A stretch of 16,954 nucleotides of DNA from Candidatus Bathyarchaeota archaeon (GTDB taxonomy: Archaea; Thermoproteota; Bathyarchaeia; Bathyarchaeales; DTEX01). The stretch is from NCBI GenBank assembly GCA_021158305.1, contig JAGGUU010000193.1, positions 1 through 16,954 of the forward strand, written 5' to 3'. Positions 14,933 through 16,954 of this stretch are shown piece after piece. The stretch's first letter is position 1; each line of letters opens with the position of its first letter. The notes beneath the pieces are model-generated. The model did not search any database. It was not told where the DNA came from and saw only the letters and a program-made list of their open reading frames with translations. The position numbers and the translations under genes are program-made.

Positions 14933-14952
14933 ATGTACTAAAGAGTGTACAT
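14933..14952. repeat. Inverted repeat ATGTAC-N8-GTACAT between ftsZ and the ribbon-helix-helix gene
   Basis: Perfect 6-bp arms with an 8-base spacer lie near the middle of the 259-bp divergent region. It includes two TGTAC copies 12 bases apart, and an ATATATAT run follows directly. The spacing of about one helical turn would suit a dimeric DNA-binding protein. It could be chance. Confidence 0.3.
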
Positions 14953-15042
14953 ATATATTGCTTTTACTCAGGCTTTAAGGACACTTAATTTTTACGCAAA
15001 GAAAAATACATCCTAATTTAGAGGTAACATATTGTGATAATT

Positions 15043-15050
15043 CTTATATA
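15043..15050 (+). promoter_or_regulatory. TATA-like element for the ribbon-helix-helix gene
   Basis: CTTATATA lies about 34 bases before ATG 15081 and predicts a start near 15073, which would make the mRNA nearly leaderless. GGGAAGGGAG directly abuts the ATG, too close for a standard Shine-Dalgarno site, which fits that reading. Confidence 0.45.
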
Positions 15051-15080
15051 CCTAAATGAAGAGTTTTTCTGGGAAGGGAG

Positions 15081-15281
15081 ATGAGCGAGAAAGAAGCCAG
15101 TGAAAAAGATTATGAAGAAATAGTAGTTAAGCTTGCGCTTTCAAACGATTACCTCAAGAAGCTTAATCATTTGATAGACGTAAAAAGAATCTTTTCAAGC
15201 AGAGCAGAAGCCTTCCGGAGAGCACTGGAATTATTGTTTGAAAAATATAAGGATGCCCTAAGCGAGGAGGAAACTTCCTAG
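15081..15281 (+). CDS. Ribbon-helix-helix DNA-binding protein (CdrS-like candidate)
   Basis: The 66-residue protein fits the ribbon-helix-helix fold. There is a short beta strand (EIVVKLALS, 13-21), helix A (NDYLKKLNHLIDVKRI, 22-37), a turn, and helix B starting at SSRAEAFRRALELLFEKY (39-56), where the SRAEAFRRA stretch parallels the usual SRSEAIR motif. Acidic tails flank the fold. Such proteins bind DNA as dimers through the paired strands. It is divergent from ftsZ across 259 bp. In haloarchaea a small ribbon-helix-helix protein, CdrS, controls ftsZ expression, so a similar role is plausible here but unproven; general autoregulation or an orphan antitoxin are alternatives. No toxin gene is adjacent. 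Confidence 0.82.
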   Translation: MSEKEASEKDYEEIVVKLALSNDYLKKLNHLIDVKRIFSSRAEAFRRALELLFEKYKDALSEEETS

Positions 15282-15313
15282 GACAGCATCGCCTTTACTG
15301 AATGTAAACTAGA

Positions 15314-15326
15314 CTAGAACATCTAG
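15314..15326. repeat. Short inverted repeat CTAGA-ACA-TCTAG
   Basis: Perfect 5-bp arms with a 3-base spacer lie between the ribbon-helix-helix gene and the isomerase-like gene, preceded by a partial extra CTAG copy. It lies about 20 bases upstream of the TATA-like CTTATCTTAA (15335-15344). It is a weak operator candidate. Confidence 0.22.
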
Positions 15327-15385
15327 GAATAACGCTTATCTTAATAGAATAGAAATGAAAGTTATAATCTTAGGGGATGATTAAA

Positions 15386-16144
15386 TTGAAAAAGATTCCA
15401 ATAGCATTACAGCTTTATTCCGTTCGCAGAGAGTGTGAACGAGATCTTTATGGAACACTAGAAGAAGTCGCCAAGATGGGATATGAAGGCGTTGAGTTCG
15501 CGGGATACTATAATAGAACCGCCGAAGAACTAAGAAAGATGCTTGAGGATTTGGGATTGAAAGTTGTTGGAAGCCATCTGGGGATAGACACATTATTAGG
15601 GGAAAGGCTCAAAAAGACTGTGGAATTCAACAAGATACTTGGCAACAAGTATCTGATAGTTCCAAGCCTTCCAGAAGAGATGAGAAAATCAAAGGATTCA
15701 TGGATCAATTCAGCTAGGTTGATAAACAAGATCTCCGAGAAAATCAAGCCAGAAGGAATGCGTGTAGGATACCATAACCACGCAGTTGAGTTTAAGCCGA
15801 TAGATGGGGAAATTCCATGGGATATTTTCTTCAAGGAAGCAAGACAAGATGTTGTGATGCAACTTGATACTGGAAATGCGATGATGGGAGGGCTTACAGC
15901 GGATGACGTGATCGATATAATAAGAAGATATCCGGGACGAGCCGTAACTGTGCATCTCAAAGAATATTCGGCAAAGAAAGAAAGCGTACTGATAGGAGAA
16001 GGTGACATGAAGTGGAGAGAATTCTTTAAGGCATGTGAAACGTTTGGTGGAACTGAATGGTACATTGTTGAACAGGAGACCTATCCCTATCCGCCATTAG
16101 AATGTGTCAGAAGATGTCTAGAGAACCTTAAGAATTTACTTTAA
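15386..16144 (+). CDS. Sugar phosphate isomerase/epimerase family TIM-barrel protein
   Basis: The protein belongs to the xylose isomerase-like TIM-barrel superfamily (AP endonuclease 2 family), whose members isomerise or epimerise sugars and related keto compounds with a divalent metal. Numbered from TTG 15386 (252 residues), the start KKIPIALQLYSVR is a typical first strand. Probable metal or catalytic residues are Glu37 in GVEFAG, His130 and His132 in GYHNH, Asp161 in QLDTGN, His190 in VHLKEY, and Glu229/Glu231 in VEQE. An upstream in-frame ATG at 15377 exists, but AGGGGATGAT (15372-15381) looks like the Shine-Dalgarno site for TTG 15386. The substrate is not identifiable, and no sugar operon surrounds it; the next gene is convergent. 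Confidence 0.85.
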   Translation: MKKIPIALQLYSVRRECERDLYGTLEEVAKMGYEGVEFAGYYNRTAEELRKMLEDLGLKVVGSHLGIDTLLGERLKKTVEFNKILGNKYLIVPSLPEEMRKSKDSWINSARLINKISEKIKPEGMRVGYHNHAVEFKPIDGEIPWDIFFKEARQDVVMQLDTGNAMMGGLTADDVIDIIRRYPGRAVTVHLKEYSAKKESVLIGEGDMKWREFFKACETFGGTEWYIVEQETYPYPPLECVRRCLENLKNLL

Positions 16145-16172
16145 GCCCTTTTCTTCTCTGCCTTTTTCCGAA
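16145..16172 (+). terminator. T-rich tract after the isomerase-like gene
   Basis: A pyrimidine-rich run, including CCCTTTTCTTCTC and CTTTTTCC, directly follows the stop in the 94-bp convergent gap. T-rich tracts of this kind end transcription in archaea. No clear stem is present. Confidence 0.35.
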
Positions 16173-16238
16173 AGATATTCTAAGCGAGAATACTATTAGC
16201 CATTTACGGGTCGTCTGGAATATTTTGTTTTTCCATAA

Positions 16239-16954
16239 TTAGCATATAGATACCTTTCCGTAAGCAAGCTTCATGCAGAACTCGTTTATCCCTTCAAGTC
16301 TATAATCTATTATTCTTTCAGCCTCTTTTCGGATTTTATCAAATGATATAGAATTCTCCGGTATTATTTGAACAGCAACGACGACTGGTTGATCTATTGG
16401 TCGGCCTATCTTGCTTAACATCCATACGTAGACTTCCCGTATTCCGGAAACATTTGCGTATATATCCTTAGCAATCTCATGTGTCAGTAGATTGTATATT
16501 TTCCCGACATGGCTAACTGGGTTCTTACCTGCTGCCGCCTCTGAACATTGAGGTCGATTTAGGGAAATAACGCCGTTCACACGGTTTCCTCTGCCAACTT
16601 GCCCCGAATCAGCTCCATCCGCGCTTGTTCCAAGGACTGTTAAGTAAATGCCGTTTAAACCTCTTCCCGGAGTATCCAGCGTATTTAGCTGTATATCGAT
16701 CTTCTCGAAGCCGCTTTTCTCCTCAACAAACTTTTTTACATCCTCTAAAACCCTAGCCTTTTTTTCGAAGTAATCCTTCTCGTCATTAATGAAACGATCT
16801 ATGAACGCCATTGAAATTATTAGCTCAAGCTCATCATCTTTCCTGAAACCCATTACCTTTACATCTTCACCTGTCTCGGGAAATCTATCTTTGAATCTTT
16901 TTGAATTCAGATACTTTTCCGTGGCCAAAACTATGTTTTCAGTTTTAGTCATGG
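16239..16954 (-). CDS. mat: S-adenosylmethionine synthetase, archaeal type, C-terminal part (partial)
   Basis: The enzyme makes S-adenosylmethionine from methionine and ATP. About 238 residues are visible of an expected roughly 400; the frame is still open at the window edge, and the Met at 16950-16952 is internal, not the start. Archaeal signatures are GEDVKVMGFRK near visible residues 23-33, TVLGTSADGADSGQVGRGNR, NGVISLNRP, EAAAGKNPVSHVGKIYNLL and SKIGRPIDQP. The GADSGQ segment varies slightly from the usual acidic GDDG. The TAA stop is at 16239-16241 (rc). It is convergent with the isomerase-like gene, so nothing in the window indicates an operon partner. Confidence 0.94.
   Translation of the reverse strand, partial: MTKTENIVLATEKYLNSKRFKDRFPETGEDVKVMGFRKDDELELIISMAFIDRFINDEKDYFEKKARVLEDVKKFVEEKSGFEKIDIQLNTLDTPGRGLNGIYLTVLGTSADGADSGQVGRGNRVNGVISLNRPQCSEAAAGKNPVSHVGKIYNLLTHEIAKDIYANVSGIREVYVWMLSKIGRPIDQPVVVAVQIIPENSISFDKIRKEAERIIDYRLEGINEFCMKLAYGKVSIC

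Noticed and set aside
14822..15080. tRNA or small RNA gene in the largest intergenic region
   Set aside because: No T-loop GTTCGA-like sequence or cloverleaf arms are visible. The AT-rich content is explained by two divergent promoters.
15081..15281. Ribbon-helix-helix gene as antitoxin of a toxin-antitoxin pair
   Set aside because: No toxin-like gene is adjacent; the next gene is a metal-dependent TIM-barrel protein about 100 bases away.

Overview
The window is a piece of an archaeal chromosome. The evidence is the ribosomal proteins found only in archaea and eukaryotes (eS4, eL32, eL19), the RNase P subunit Rnp1, aIF5B, an archaeal-type S-adenosylmethionine synthetase, purine-rich Shine-Dalgarno sites (GGAGG, GGTGA) and TATA-like promoters. 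AGA and AGG dominate the arginine codons and the proteins are rich in Lys, Glu, Arg and Ile, which would fit a thermophile. An FtsZ gene argues against crenarchaea that divide only with ESCRT-like proteins. I cannot place it to phylum with confidence; a TACK-type lineage such as Bathyarchaeia is a guess.

Region 1 (1-5235, + strand) is a tightly packed ribosomal operon: rnp1 (3' end only), uS17, uL14, uL24, eS4, uL5, uS14, uS8, uL6, eL32, eL19, uL18. Junctions are short gaps or overlaps of a few bases, and nearly every gene has its own Shine-Dalgarno site. The usual continuation (uS5, uL30, uL15, SecY) is absent; a convergent metabolic gene follows uL18.

Region 2 (5272-12293) pairs acyl-CoA metabolism with translation. 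A CoA-transferase/acetyl-CoA hydrolase fused to a GNAT domain (- strand) diverges from an ADP-forming acyl-CoA synthetase (+). This is followed by a BioD-like/DRTGG protein that resembles the regulatory half of some phosphotransacetylases, and then by aIF5B. Together the first three suggest a module that makes ATP from acyl-CoA thioesters, with possible acetylation and nucleotide-sensing control.

Region 3 (12334-14821, - strand) holds a VIT1/CCC1-like membrane protein, a DUF211 protein just upstream in the same unit, a zinc-ribbon protein whose natural N-terminus looks broken or misread, and ftsZ. A perfect 9-bp inverted repeat lies in the predicted leader of the DUF211-VIT1 unit.

Region 4 (14822-16954): a short ribbon-helix-helix protein is divergent from ftsZ across a 259-bp intergenic region. 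This recalls CdrS, the ribbon-helix-helix regulator of ftsZ in haloarchaea. Then come a TIM-barrel sugar-phosphate isomerase-like protein (+) and the C-terminal part of S-adenosylmethionine synthetase (-, running off the window).

I see no tRNA, rRNA, CRISPR array, insertion sequence or phage gene. No gene-free stretch exceeds 300 bases. Translation starts often use GTG or TTG.
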